DNA of 64,000 nucleotides from Palleronia sp. THAF1 (GCF_009363795.1 NZ_CP045420.1:1407001-1471000), one strand, 5' to 3'. Shown: positions 54,358 to 63,941, counted from the stretch's first letter. A program made the numbers and translations. The notes: generated by a model not told the origin, from the sequence alone.

Positions 54358-55370
54358 TCCATGCCCCCCATCATGCCCATAGCCAAAGGTTCGGGCAGGA
54401 TCGCGGCATCGGGATCATAGACGGGGCTTCCGGGTTGTTGTTCGGGTGGAACAGGCTGGCCGTTCAGGTAGCGGGCCATGACCCGGTCGAAGAGCTGCGG
54501 TTCGGCCAGTGAAAAGACGACCGGGCCTCCGGGCGTCCGTCCGAACATGGAACGCACCTCGTCCAGATCGGTGCTTTGAGCGAGGCGCGCGTAGGTCTCG
54601 ACATCCAAAGGCTCGGCTTTGGTCGCGTCATCGACCCATTGGGCAAAAGTGGTGTCTTCCACCGCCCGCACGCTTGCCCTTTGGCGGGCAAAGCCGGGGC
54701 CGTTGTATTGCGTGTTCTCGGCGACCGTGGTGCCGGGACGGTCGGCCAGAAGGCTCAGGCGCGTCCGCATCCCGGCCATCGCGTAGATCTGCCCCGCAAG
54801 ACCCGGCGCCATGAAGCTTTGCATCACGGTGTCGGAGGTCAGCCGCATCTGAACCGGGCGGCCCACTGGGATGACCAAATCGCCAACACTGGCGACGCCG
54901 AGTTCAGGGTAAAGATACAGCCATTTCCAATCCAGACCGATGACATCGACCATGACCGGGGGGCCAGTCAGACCGGTGTCCAGACGCTCTGCCATCTCGT
55001 CGTCTATGGTTCGGTAGGGGTCGAGCAAGTAGACCGCCTGCGCCAGCCAGACCGACAGTGCGATGACGATCACCAAAGGCACGCCCCATTGCACCAGTTC
55101 CAGCTTGGTGTTGAACGCCCAATCGGGCGTGTAGGTCGACTTGGGATTGCTGCGCCGGTAGCGCCAGTAGACCCACGGTGTGCAGACGATCACAGGCAGC
55201 ACCGCAATCGAGATGATCGCCGCAGCCCAGATAAGCTCGGACCGTTGCGCTCGCGCGATTGGACCCATGGGGTCGAGGAAATAATGCTCTGAGTCCTGCG
55301 CCAAGCTGGGCGCGGCAATCATCAGCAGACCGAAGGTGATAAGCACCGTGCGAAGCCTGATCTCAGACAT
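54354..55370 (-). CDS. cyoA: Cytochrome o ubiquinol oxidase subunit II
   Basis: 338 residues with a signal sequence (residues ~1-25) and two transmembrane helices, then a cupredoxin-like periplasmic domain without the CuA Cys pair, as expected for a quinol oxidase. Segments include DWKWLYLYPELGVASVGDLVIPVG and SFMAPGLAGQIYAMAGM (seen in parts). The lipobox Cys of E. coli CyoA is not evident. It opens the operon cyoABCD. The ATG at 55370 lacks a strong ribosome binding site but agrees with the family start. Confidence 0.94.
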   Translation of the reverse strand: MSEIRLRTVLITFGLLMIAAPSLAQDSEHYFLDPMGPIARAQRSELIWAAAIISIAVLPVIVCTPWVYWRYRRSNPKSTYTPDWAFNTKLELVQWGVPLVIVIALSVWLAQAVYLLDPYRTIDDEMAERLDTGLTGPPVMVDVIGLDWKWLYLYPELGVASVGDLVIPVGRPVQMRLTSDTVMQSFMAPGLAGQIYAMAGMRTRLSLLADRPGTTVAENTQYNGPGFARQRASVRAVEDTTFAQWVDDATKAEPLDVETYARLAQSTDLDEVRSMFGRTPGGPVVFSLAEPQLFDRVMARYLNGQPVPPEQQPGSPVYDPDAAILPEPLAMGMMGGME

Positions 55371-55557
55371 ACGCCGCCGACGCTGGATGCGATCCGTTCT
55401 TACGCATGGGCTGATACATGCACCCTGCTCCCTGGTTACCTGAGGCTGACGCCAAGACACGCCCTGCCCTTCCACACACATTCTAGAAGCGCAACGGACG
55501 GTTTCCACAAACACGCTGATGCGTGGCGCGGCAAACCGTCCGATGCCTTGGCGTTTG

Positions 55558-57825
55558 CTAGCTTGAAATCAGGTCCGACATGCGGATCGGCAGCGACGTA
55601 AGCCGCTTGCCGGTCGCGTGATAGACCGCGTTGCCGATGGCGGCGGCGGTGCCGACGATGCTCAGCTCTCCGATGCCCTTCACCCCTAGCGGGTTCACGT
55701 AGTCGTCCTGTTCTTCCAGCATTTCGACCCGAACCTCGCGGATATCGGCGTTCACCGGGATCAGGTACTCCGCGATGTTGGCGTTCAGGAATCGTGCGCG
55801 CGGGGTATCGACTTCTGTCACCTCGTGCAGCGCAGACCCGATGCCCCAGACCATGCCGCCCATAAGCTGCGAATGCGCGGTCTTGCGGTTCAGCCATGTG
55901 CCCGCAGCGAAAGCGCCATGCAGACGTGGCACGCGGATTTCGTGGGTGTACTTGTGGATATGCACCTCTGCCATTTCCGCGCCGAAGGCGAACATGGCGA
56001 ATTCCGGAGTCACCGGACCGGCAGTGCCGTAGCCGCCATTGAAAGTGGCCGCGATCAACTCGTCGGTCAGCGCGGGGTGGCGGAACTCTCCGATCACCTC
56101 GATCTCGCCCTCCGGCAGCATCGACAAAGCTTCCTGCAGGCTTTGACTTTGACCATCGGGGCCGCGCAGCACGCCGTCTTCCAAGGTAACGCGCGACGCA
56201 TCGACGCCCGACAGCGGACCGTCCGACATGGCAGAGACGCGCGCCGCGACCTGCTGGCCGATTTTCATGCACCCATCATGCACCGCCGAACCCGCAGAGG
56301 CTGCGGTGGTCGAGCCGCCGGAAATCGGTGCTACCGGGAAAGACGCTTCGCCCATCACCACGTCCACGGCCTCGACCGGCAAGCCAAGGCGCGCGGCGGC
56401 GACCTGCGCCATGATCGTGTAGGTGCCGGTGCCGACATCGTGCGCGGCCAACGCAACATAAGCGTTGCCCGTGGCCTGCATCCGCACCTGCGCGTTAGAA
56501 GCAAGGATGTTTGTCGGATAGGTCGCCGTGGCGCAGCCGTAGCCCACCAGCCAGTCGCCGTCGGTCATCGAGCCGATCTCTCGCCCACGATCCGCCCAGC
56601 CGAAGCTTTGGGACACCGCATCATAGCTTTCCATCAAAGAGCGCGACGAGAACGGCACGCCCGCCGTCGGGTGGGTCATCGTATCGTTGACGCGGCGCAA
56701 TTCCACCGGGTCCATGTCCAGCTTCCACGCCAACTCATCCATTGCCGATTCCAGTCCCCAGAAGGTCTGGTACTCGTTCGGCGCGCGCATGAAGCCGCCG
56801 GTGTTGGTATCAGATCGCGACAGGCGCTGTTCGGTGTGGATATTCGGGCAGGCATACATGGCCCGCGCGATATGCGTGCCGGGGTTCACAACCGCATCGA
56901 ATTGCGAGGTTTGCGCGATTTCGACATGCTCATAGGCCGTCAGCTTGCCATCGGCAGCGGCGGACAACCGGAACTCTTGCCGCGTCTCGGGACGGAAGGT
57001 GGCAACGGTATACATCTGCGGACGCGTCACGATCAGGCGGACCGGCGCACCGACGCCCTTTGCCGCCGCGATCGTCAGCATGGTGTAGGGCGTGATGCCA
57101 GCCTTTGAGCCGAACGCCCCGCCCACGAAGGGAGAGATCACGCGGACACTGGTTTCCGGCAAATCGTAGGCACCAGCGATGCCCGCCCGCAACGTGCGCA
57201 CCGACTGCGACGGCATCCAGACGGTCAGCCGGTCGCCGCGCCATTCGGCGGTGGCCGAGAACATCTCCATCGGGTTGTGGTGCTGAAACGGCGTGGTGAA
57301 GGTCATGTCCACCGACTGCGCAGCCGCATCGTGGCCCGCCTGCAGGTCGCCCTTGGTCAGCACCATGCCGTCGCTATCTTCGCCCGCGCCCACGACGAAG
57401 TTGTCCGAGGCATCCATGTGAATGCTGGACTCGCCCTCTTCATAGGTCACCTGCACCAGATCGGCCCCGCGGCGCGCGGCGGCAGCGGTTTCGGCGACAA
57501 CATAGGCGACGGGCTGACCGGCGTATTTGATCTCTGTCCCCTCCATCGGCCAGAAGCTCGCTGATCCGGGACCGCCCGAGTAGAAGCCCTTGACGGTCTT
57601 ATAGTCCGGCAGGGTCTCATGCGTGTAGACCGCGACCACGCCCGGCTCGGCTTCTGCCGCGCTGGTGTCGATGGAGGTGACGGTGCCCACGGCGATGGCC
57701 GAACAGGTCAGCGCACCGTGCAACATGCCGGCTGGGATCACATCGGCGGCGTAAGTGGCCGTGCCTGTCACCTTGCGGCGGGCGTCCGTGCGGGTGACTT
57801 CGGTGTTGATCGTCTGGGCCATCAT
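55558..57825 (-). CDS. paoC: Aldehyde oxidoreductase, molybdenum-binding subunit (PaoC type)
   Basis: 755-residue subunit of a xanthine dehydrogenase-family enzyme, oxidising aromatic or aliphatic aldehydes to acids. The conserved segments PFQHHNPMEMFSATAEW, SPFVGGAFGSKAG, NTGGFMRAPNEYQTFWGLES and the catalytic Glu in GVKGIGELSIVGTAAAI are present. There is no signal peptide; the complex is probably carried by the Tat signal of the small subunit. ATG at 57825 overlaps the stop of the FAD subunit (ATGA). Confidence 0.9.
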   Translation of the reverse strand: MMAQTINTEVTRTDARRKVTGTATYAADVIPAGMLHGALTCSAIAVGTVTSIDTSAAEAEPGVVAVYTHETLPDYKTVKGFYSGGPGSASFWPMEGTEIKYAGQPVAYVVAETAAAARRGADLVQVTYEEGESSIHMDASDNFVVGAGEDSDGMVLTKGDLQAGHDAAAQSVDMTFTTPFQHHNPMEMFSATAEWRGDRLTVWMPSQSVRTLRAGIAGAYDLPETSVRVISPFVGGAFGSKAGITPYTMLTIAAAKGVGAPVRLIVTRPQMYTVATFRPETRQEFRLSAAADGKLTAYEHVEIAQTSQFDAVVNPGTHIARAMYACPNIHTEQRLSRSDTNTGGFMRAPNEYQTFWGLESAMDELAWKLDMDPVELRRVNDTMTHPTAGVPFSSRSLMESYDAVSQSFGWADRGREIGSMTDGDWLVGYGCATATYPTNILASNAQVRMQATGNAYVALAAHDVGTGTYTIMAQVAAARLGLPVEAVDVVMGEASFPVAPISGGSTTAASAGSAVHDGCMKIGQQVAARVSAMSDGPLSGVDASRVTLEDGVLRGPDGQSQSLQEALSMLPEGEIEVIGEFRHPALTDELIAATFNGGYGTAGPVTPEFAMFAFGAEMAEVHIHKYTHEIRVPRLHGAFAAGTWLNRKTAHSQLMGGMVWGIGSALHEVTEVDTPRARFLNANIAEYLIPVNADIREVRVEMLEEQDDYVNPLGVKGIGELSIVGTAAAIGNAVYHATGKRLTSLPIRMSDLISS

Positions 57826-58820
57826 TCGCCTCCCATGCGGGATTTCACTTGGAGCAAAGCACCGGCGACGACATCCGCCCCCAATGCGATCTTGTAGGCA
57901 GAACCTTCCAGCGGCTCGGCATCCTGAAACGCGATGCGCCCCGCTTCCCGCGCCGTCTCTTCGGTCAACGGCTGGCCCTTCAGACTGTCTTCGGCAGCCG
58001 TCGCGCGCCACGGAACGGCCGCGACGCCCCCAAGACCGATGCGCACGTCACGCACCGTGTCGCCGTCCATCTCGACGCCCACAGCGGCAGAGGCAGAGGC
58101 GAAAGCGTAGCTCTCCCGCTCGCGGGCCTTGAGGTAGACGCTGTTCGCCATCGCAGGAATGACGGGCAGGCTGATCTCGGTCACGATCTCTCCTGGCTCC
58201 AGCACCGTCTCTGTCTGCGGATCGGTTCCCGGAAGAACGTGAAGCTGGTTGAAGGGAATGGTGCGGGTGCCCCCCGGCCCTTCGACCGTCACTTCGGCGT
58301 CGAACGCCACGAGCGTTTGCGCAAAGTCGCCGGGATACATTGCGACGCAGGCGTCCGAGCCACCGAAGATCGCGTGCAGGGTCGTCTCTCCGCCATCCAG
58401 GGCCGCGCAGCCCGAACCGGGGGTGCGCTTGTTGCACTGGCTATAGGCGGTGTCGCGGAAATAGGGGCACCGAGTGCGTTGCAAGATGTTGCCGCCCAGG
58501 GTGGCGACGTTGCGCAACTGCGGGCTGGCGGCCTTCCAGAGCGACTCGGACAGCGCAGGAAAGGCGTCGATCACGGCCTGGTCGTCGGCGACAGTAGACA
58601 TCTTGGCGAGCGCGCCGAACCGCATCCGGTCTGGGCCAACCTCGAAGCCTTCCAGCGCGGATAAACCGCCGATGTCGACCAGCGCATCGGGGGTCTGCAC
58701 GCCGATCTTCATCAGATCGACCATGGTCGTGCCACCGGCCAGGATCAGCGTGTTCTCCGCGCTGGCGGCCTCTGCGGCGTCGCCAATGCGGGTGGGGCGG
58801 GAATAGGCAAAGCTTTTCAT
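57822..58820 (-). CDS. paoB: Aldehyde oxidoreductase, FAD-binding subunit (PaoB type)
   Basis: 332 residues, CO dehydrogenase flavoprotein-like. FAD-binding loop ILAGGTTMVDLMK and ATLGGNILQRTRCPYFRD. Within residues ~120-150 it has extra Cys (TRCPYFRD, YSQCNKRTPGSGCAALDG), the insertion that binds an extra 4Fe-4S cluster in PaoB. The ATG at 58820 starts MKSFAYSRPTR. It is 5 bases after the stop of the iron-sulfur subunit and overlaps the molybdenum subunit. Confidence 0.9.
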   Translation of the reverse strand: MKSFAYSRPTRIGDAAEAASAENTLILAGGTTMVDLMKIGVQTPDALVDIGGLSALEGFEVGPDRMRFGALAKMSTVADDQAVIDAFPALSESLWKAASPQLRNVATLGGNILQRTRCPYFRDTAYSQCNKRTPGSGCAALDGGETTLHAIFGGSDACVAMYPGDFAQTLVAFDAEVTVEGPGGTRTIPFNQLHVLPGTDPQTETVLEPGEIVTEISLPVIPAMANSVYLKARERESYAFASASAAVGVEMDGDTVRDVRIGLGGVAAVPWRATAAEDSLKGQPLTEETAREAGRIAFQDAEPLEGSAYKIALGADVVAGALLQVKSRMGGE

Positions 58821-58825
58821 GTGTC

Positions 58826-59434
58826 TTATCCCTGCTGGCTGTCGCGGACCTGCTCGATGGCGGTCACAATGTTCGGGTAGGCACCGCATCGGCACAAGTT
58901 GCCGCTCATGTATTCACGGATCTCTGCGGCGTCGTTGGCGTGGCCTTCGTCGATGCAGGCGATGGCCGACAGGATCTGGCCCGGAGTGCAGTAGCCGCAC
59001 TGGAAGGCGTCGTTTTCGGCGAAAGCGGTTTGCATCGGGTGCAGGTCGCCGGTGGGATCGGCAAGACCTTCGACGGTCACGACCTCTGCCCCGTCGGCCA
59101 TGACGGCCAGCTTCAGGCATGAGTTCACGCGGGCACCGTTCAGCAAAACGGTGCAGGCACCGCACTGGCCCTGATTGCAGCCGATCTTGGTGCCCGTCAG
59201 CCCCAACGTATCGCGCAGTGCTTCCACCAGTGTCGTGCGCGGCTCTACCGTGACCTGCCGAGAGGTGCCGTTCACGGTAATCGCGATGGTGCGCACCTCG
59301 GCGCTGGGCTGCTCGGCTTGGGCTTGCGCCGCGCCGACGGCCATGCCCAAGGACCCCGCAACGACCGAACTGCCTTGAAGGAAGCCGCGACGGGACACGC
59401 CGGGGCGGCGCAAATCTGGGGGTGACTTGGACAT
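58826..59434 (-). CDS. paoA: Aldehyde oxidoreductase, 2Fe-2S subunit with Tat signal (PaoA type)
   Basis: 202 residues. A twin-arginine signal (SRRGFLQGSSVVAGSLGMAV) covers residues ~14-40 and suggests export of the assembled complex to the periplasm. Two 2Fe-2S domains follow: plant-type CNQGQCGACTVLLNG and the C-terminal CGYCTPGQ with CRCGAYPN. ATG at 59434 gives the correct distance to the RR motif. First gene of paoABC. The cofactor chaperone gene paoD is not seen. Confidence 0.92.
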   Translation of the reverse strand: MSKSPPDLRRPGVSRRGFLQGSSVVAGSLGMAVGAAQAQAEQPSAEVRTIAITVNGTSRQVTVEPRTTLVEALRDTLGLTGTKIGCNQGQCGACTVLLNGARVNSCLKLAVMADGAEVVTVEGLADPTGDLHPMQTAFAENDAFQCGYCTPGQILSAIACIDEGHANDAAEIREYMSGNLCRCGAYPNIVTAIEQVRDSQQG

Positions 59435-59745
59435 GGCAAACCTCTGACAGCTGTGATCCGTAGGTACGTGTCCCGCGAGACGATTTTGACAAGGCGTGTT
59501 TCCCAAACGGCAGGCAGCTTCATTATGTCGGTGCACGGAACAAACCTTTCAAAAACAGCGTGGTTTGACACGCCTCAACGCTGCGGATCGGGCACAATGA
59601 CGCACTCTGATTAGCTCGTTGCACAGATCAGTCGGGAGATCCGTATCGCGAGTTCAGAATGATTGCTGAAAGGGGTATGCCATCGACGGGCCGTGGATTA
59701 CTATAAGTCGTTGTCCAAAGCTCTGCGGTTCCGATCTTCCTACCA
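59435..59745. other. Intergenic region between the GH42 gene and paoA
   Basis: 311 bases with no supported gene and no clear terminator hairpin. It should hold the end of the galactoside operon and the paoA promoter. A 31-codon frame overlaps the GH42 stop but has no other support. Confidence 0.5.
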
Positions 59746-61650
59746 TCATGCCTTCGCTTCTCGCCTTACTGCGCATGCCGGTAAAGAGATCTTATCAATT
59801 GTTTGTGGTCGGTCGGTGTAGTTGAACCAGAACCGTTCCGTTGCGGTATCCCGGCGGCGCACGCCTTCGGGCAAGTCTTGTGTCTCGACACTCACCTCTG
59901 CGCAAAGATCTCTCACCAGATCGCGCAAGGCCTCGTCATCCAGCCAACCGGCCACGTACAGTGAAGTGCCCGCCCGGACGACCGCTGGTTGACCATCGAC
60001 AAAACTGCTGATGACGGTCTCGGTCGTGTCGACAATCTCGCGGTAGCCGTTCGCGAAACCACCTGTGTCAAGTGCAACTCCCGCCCCTTGGCGCAGAGTT
60101 TCGACATGCGACACTCGGATATCGAACGCGGGTAAGTTCGGGGGCAAGGGAACAGGAATTGCCATGTTTCTGTCGCGCGCGCCACTGCGAGGCCCCAGAA
60201 CGACGATAGCTTCACTGTCGGCAAGATCTTTCTTCAGCGGTTCGCTCATATGCATCACGCCCGGCGCAAAAATGAGTCCGTAGCCCCTAAAGTCGCTTGT
60301 TCCGGGCGGCAGAATGTCGATCGACAGGCCCAAGGCGCGCAAGGCGCGGTAGGTGTCGAACACCAGCCCGAAATAGCTGAGCCCGTCGCCGTTCGGCTGG
60401 ACGTTCCAAGCGGCATCGGCGTCGTAATCGAAGATCAAGGCAACAGGCGCTTGGACGGGCGCAATATCGGATGCATCCGCCAATTCCTGTGCGATCTGCG
60501 CGGCTTCATCGTATCCCGGTTCTTCCGTGCTATCGGGGCGTAGCAGCCCTGCATGCATTTGCTCCTGCGCCATGGGCGCCTGACGCCAGCGGAAATAACA
60601 CACGGCCTCTGCGCCATGCGCGAAAGCCTCCCACGACCACAAACGAACCATACCGGGCAGCGGGGCCGGATTATGCGGTGCCCAGTTCACCGGGCCAGGC
60701 TGCTGTTCCATCACCCACCACCGCCCGCGCCCGACAGCACGGTAAAGATCATGGTGAAACGCCTGAAAATCTGGGTCACCCTGTCGCGCGTAGGCCAGCT
60801 TGCGCGTTTCGTCGGCCCCCACGCGATCCTCCAGAAAGCCCAACGGGTAACTGTCCCAAGTTGCAAAATCGAGATCTGCCCCAACCGCGAAATGGTCGAA
60901 ATCTGTGATGCGGCCCATGTAGTTGTGAGAGATCGGTGCGTCCGAATGGGCGCGCAAAACCTCTGCCTGCTCGCGATTGAACGACACGACTTGATCCGAG
61001 CTGAAACGCCGGAAGTCCAACGCGTGAGCCGGCGCGGGTTCAGTCACGGTCAGGTTTGGCAGATCGATCTGATCGAAACTATCGTATTCCATAGACCAGA
61101 ACACGGCACCCCATGCTGCATTCAGCGTTTCGATATCGCCGTAACGCGATTCCAGCCACTTACGGAACGCCCCCCGCGCAGCATCGCTGTAGGAGATGGT
61201 GGTGTCGTGGCAGCCGTATTCGTTGTCGGTCTGCCACGCGGCAACATGCGGATTGCGACCGTACCGTTCTGCCAGCCTGGTCACGATCTGCTCACATTCC
61301 GTGCGGTAGCCGACGTGGCTAAAGCAGTAATGACGCCGCGATCCGAACTTGCGGGGGCGACCTTCGACGTCGAGGGCGAGCATGTCGGGGTGTCGCTCCA
61401 GCATCCAACGCGGCGGGGTCGCCGTAGGCGTGCCGAGAACGACCTTGAGGCCCGCCGCTCCCAGCACGGCGATCGCGTCGTCCAGCCAATCGAACCGATA
61501 GTCGCCGGGTGCGGGCTCAAGGCGCTTCCAAGCGAACTCACCGATCCGCACCCATGTCAGGCCCAGATCGGCCATGCGGCGCGCGTCCTCTTCCCAGATA
61601 GCGCGTGGCCAGTGTTCGGGATAATAGCAGGTGCCAAGGGTACGTTTCAT
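59746..61650 (-). CDS. Beta-galactosidase, glycoside hydrolase family 42
   Basis: 634-residue hydrolase acting on terminal beta-galactosides. The A-domain TIM barrel has the acid/base Glu in WQTDNEYGCHDT and the nucleophile Glu in WWVMEQQPGPVNWAP. The trimerisation B domain and the C-domain follow. MKRTLGTCYYPEHWPR is the usual start. No signal peptide, so the substrate must be imported. ATG overlaps the dgoA stop (ATGA), so it belongs to the galactonate operon. Last gene of that unit. Confidence 0.94.
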   Translation of the reverse strand: MKRTLGTCYYPEHWPRAIWEEDARRMADLGLTWVRIGEFAWKRLEPAPGDYRFDWLDDAIAVLGAAGLKVVLGTPTATPPRWMLERHPDMLALDVEGRPRKFGSRRHYCFSHVGYRTECEQIVTRLAERYGRNPHVAAWQTDNEYGCHDTTISYSDAARGAFRKWLESRYGDIETLNAAWGAVFWSMEYDSFDQIDLPNLTVTEPAPAHALDFRRFSSDQVVSFNREQAEVLRAHSDAPISHNYMGRITDFDHFAVGADLDFATWDSYPLGFLEDRVGADETRKLAYARQGDPDFQAFHHDLYRAVGRGRWWVMEQQPGPVNWAPHNPAPLPGMVRLWSWEAFAHGAEAVCYFRWRQAPMAQEQMHAGLLRPDSTEEPGYDEAAQIAQELADASDIAPVQAPVALIFDYDADAAWNVQPNGDGLSYFGLVFDTYRALRALGLSIDILPPGTSDFRGYGLIFAPGVMHMSEPLKKDLADSEAIVVLGPRSGARDRNMAIPVPLPPNLPAFDIRVSHVETLRQGAGVALDTGGFANGYREIVDTTETVISSFVDGQPAVVRAGTSLYVAGWLDDEALRDLVRDLCAEVSVETQDLPEGVRRRDTATERFWFNYTDRPQTIDKISLPACAVRREAKA

Positions 61651-62264
61651 TTACCGTTCGCCTCCATCTTAGCATCATACGCTTCCACCAGCGTGCGCGC
61701 GCGGTCCGCCACCTCTGCCGCGGTCAGACCGGGTGTGTAGATGCCTGTGCCGATCCCGAAGCCGGTGGCGCCTGCTGCGATCCATTGGGCGAAGGTGTCG
61801 GGGCCGACACCGCCGACGGCATAGGTTCGCGTGCCTTCAGGCAGGACGGCACGGATCGCCGACAGGCCTTTCGGGCCGATCAGGAAGGCGGGAAAGAACT
61901 TCAGCCCATGCGCGCCGTGGCGCAGGGCGGTGAAGCACTCGCTGGGCGTGGCAACGCCCGGAAAGGACTGCATGTCATGGGCGCGCGTGGCTTCGATCAC
62001 CGAAGGATTGCAGTCGGGAGACACGATCAGCCGCCCGCCCGCCGCATGAACATCGGCCACCGACTGCGCTGTCAGAACCGTGCCCGCGCCGATCAGGGCC
62101 GTATCACCGAACGCGTCGGCCAAGGCGGCAATGGAGGCCAAGGGATCGGGCGAGTTCAGCGGCACCTCGATCCGGTCGATCCCGGCGTCGATCAGCGCCT
62201 GCCCGATCGCCACGACGTCAGAGGGCTGAACGCCCCGCAGGATTGCGATGATCTCGCGGCTCAT
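61647..62264 (-). CDS. dgoA: 2-dehydro-3-deoxy-6-phosphogalactonate aldolase
   Basis: 205 residues; cleaves KDPGal to pyruvate and glyceraldehyde 3-phosphate. KDPG aldolase-type barrel: Glu in RIEVPLNSPDPL, Schiff-base Lys in HGLKFFPAFLIGP, and the phosphate-binding VGGVGPD and GFGIGTGIY. LNSP in place of LRTP points to the phosphogalactonate rather than phosphogluconate aldolase. It overlaps dgoK and the GH42 gene by 4 bases each. Confidence 0.95.
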   Translation of the reverse strand: MSREIIAILRGVQPSDVVAIGQALIDAGIDRIEVPLNSPDPLASIAALADAFGDTALIGAGTVLTAQSVADVHAAGGRLIVSPDCNPSVIEATRAHDMQSFPGVATPSECFTALRHGAHGLKFFPAFLIGPKGLSAIRAVLPEGTRTYAVGGVGPDTFAQWIAAGATGFGIGTGIYTPGLTAAEVADRARTLVEAYDAKMEANGK

Positions 62265-63169
62265 GTCGTTCCCTTCATCTGCATCCGGGCCGCCGTCAGG
62301 CCGGCGAGCGTCACCCGCGTGGCGTCCGTCACCGCAGGCAGCGCGCCGACCACCCGCAGCGCCTGCGCGTAACGGTCGGTCAGCGCACCGTCTCCGATCA
62401 GAGCCACGTTCTGCCCCAGCCAGTAGGGCCGCGTTCCGGCCAGTTCCAGACCGATCAGCCAGCCCGACAGGCGCGCGCGTGCGATCGCCGCGTCCAACCC
62501 GTGCAACAGGCCCTCGGCGCGCAATGAAAACAGGCGCGCGGTCAGTTGCGCGGGCGCGGTCATCGCGTCGTCCACCGCTTCGGCGAAGGCCGCATCGTCC
62601 CAGCCGGCACCGTCCAGCCCGTGCCGCAAAACCGATTGGCCCGACAGCAACGCGAAGAACTCCCCGGTCATCACGGTGCGGAAGCTGACGACCTCTCCGG
62701 CGCTGATCCGCGCCCATTTCGAGTGGGTGCCCGGCAGGCACAACACGCCATCGAAGTCGCCGTGGGCGGTCAGGAACCCGGCGATCTGCGTCTCTTCCCC
62801 GCGCATCACATCGGCAGGCTTGTCCTGGCGCATCCCCGGCAGGACATGCACCGCCATGCGCGGATCCCGCACCTCTGGCCGCACCGCTTGCGCGAAGACC
62901 GGAGGGGCCGCGGGGACCGCGATATAAGGTGCCTCCACCCAGCCCTGCCGCGCGCCCACCATGCCGCAGCAGATCACCGGCGTGACGCGGGCTTGGGGGA
63001 GATGCGCGTCGATCAGATCCAGCAGAGCGCCTTCGAACGCGGGGGGCGCAAGCGTCGCCATGCCGCGATCCGAACGCAGACGGTCCAGTACCGACCCGTC
63101 CGCGCCGATCACCCAGACCCGCAGCGCAGAGGTCCCCCAGTCAACCGCAATCCAGTCGGTGTCGCTCAT
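62261..63169 (-). CDS. dgoK: 2-dehydro-3-deoxygalactonokinase
   Basis: 302 residues; phosphorylates KDGal before the aldolase step. The actin-like ATPase fold begins AVDWGTSALRVWVIG; further family segments are CGMVGARQGWVEAPY, VLPGMRQ, CLPGTHSKWARI and FMTGEFFALL-like residues near 175. It lies 4 bases after the SDR stop and is coupled to dgoA, giving SDR-dgoK-dgoA-GH42. Confidence 0.95.
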   Translation of the reverse strand: MSDTDWIAVDWGTSALRVWVIGADGSVLDRLRSDRGMATLAPPAFEGALLDLIDAHLPQARVTPVICCGMVGARQGWVEAPYIAVPAAPPVFAQAVRPEVRDPRMAVHVLPGMRQDKPADVMRGEETQIAGFLTAHGDFDGVLCLPGTHSKWARISAGEVVSFRTVMTGEFFALLSGQSVLRHGLDGAGWDDAAFAEAVDDAMTAPAQLTARLFSLRAEGLLHGLDAAIARARLSGWLIGLELAGTRPYWLGQNVALIGDGALTDRYAQALRVVGALPAVTDATRVTLAGLTAARMQMKGTT

Positions 63170-63173
63170 GGTA

Positions 63174-63941
63174 TCATCCCGTCGTCACCACACCGCCGTC
63201 CACAACCACGACCTGCCCGGTCATCATTCGGCTGGCCGAGGAGGCCATGAACAATACCGTGCCCACGATGTCGTCCTCCACCAGGTGCTCTTTCAGGCAT
63301 TGCCGCTCCAGATGTGCTGTAAGTGCATCCGGCGTCGCCCACATGTCTTTCTGCTTGTCGGTCAGCACCCATCCGGGGGCCAGTGCGTTGACGCGGATGC
63401 CGCTCGGGCCGAATTCCCGCGCCAAGCTGCGCGTCAGTCCGGTGATGCCTGCGTTGGCGCTGGTGTAGGACGGGAAGCCCGCGTTGCCCATCATGTAGCT
63501 GACGGAAGTGAAATTTACGATCGCGCCGCCCCCGGCCTTCACCATGCCCGCCGTTATGGCCTGACACGCGAAGAAATAGGCCTTGAGGTTGATGGCTTGC
63601 GACCGGTCCCAGAACTCTTCCGTGACTTCTTCCGTCGTGTGGCGCTGGTCGTTCGCGGCGTTGTTGACCAGCACCGTGATTGGGCCGTGCGTCTCGGCCG
63701 CTTGGTCGAGCGCGCCCTGCAAGGCCGCCACATCGGTGATGTCGCAGGGGATGAACAGCGGGCGTCGGCCATGTTTCGCATCCATGGCATCGCAGAATGC
63801 GCCGGCGTCTGATCGCTGGACGAAGGCGACATGTGCGCCCTGGGCTAGAAAACCGTCGGTGATCGCGGCGCCGATACCGGACCCGCCGCCGGTGACGAAA
63901 ACGGATGCGTCCTGTAGGTCGGGATAGGTGGCTTGGGTCAT
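63174..63941 (-). CDS. SDR family oxidoreductase, YxxxN in place of YxxxK
   Basis: 255-residue Rossmann-fold dehydrogenase. Cofactor motif VTGGGSGIGAAI, DITD, and NNAAND are normal; catalytic Ser is in FTSVSYM. The active-site segment reads YTSANAG, so the Lys of YxxxK is Asn. Position in the galactonate operon suggests an aldose 1-dehydrogenase (galactose or similar), but the changed residue leaves this open. An upstream gene on the same strand ends 33 bases away. Confidence 0.88.
   Translation of the reverse strand: MTQATYPDLQDASVFVTGGGSGIGAAITDGFLAQGAHVAFVQRSDAGAFCDAMDAKHGRRPLFIPCDITDVAALQGALDQAAETHGPITVLVNNAANDQRHTTEEVTEEFWDRSQAINLKAYFFACQAITAGMVKAGGGAIVNFTSVSYMMGNAGFPSYTSANAGITGLTRSLAREFGPSGIRVNALAPGWVLTDKQKDMWATPDALTAHLERQCLKEHLVEDDIVGTVLFMASSASRMMTGQVVVVDGGVVTTG

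Noticed and set aside
59654-59749. 31-codon frame overlapping the GH42 stop (ATGA)
   Set aside because: No hydrophobic or family pattern and no conserved neighbour to support it; overlap alone is not enough.
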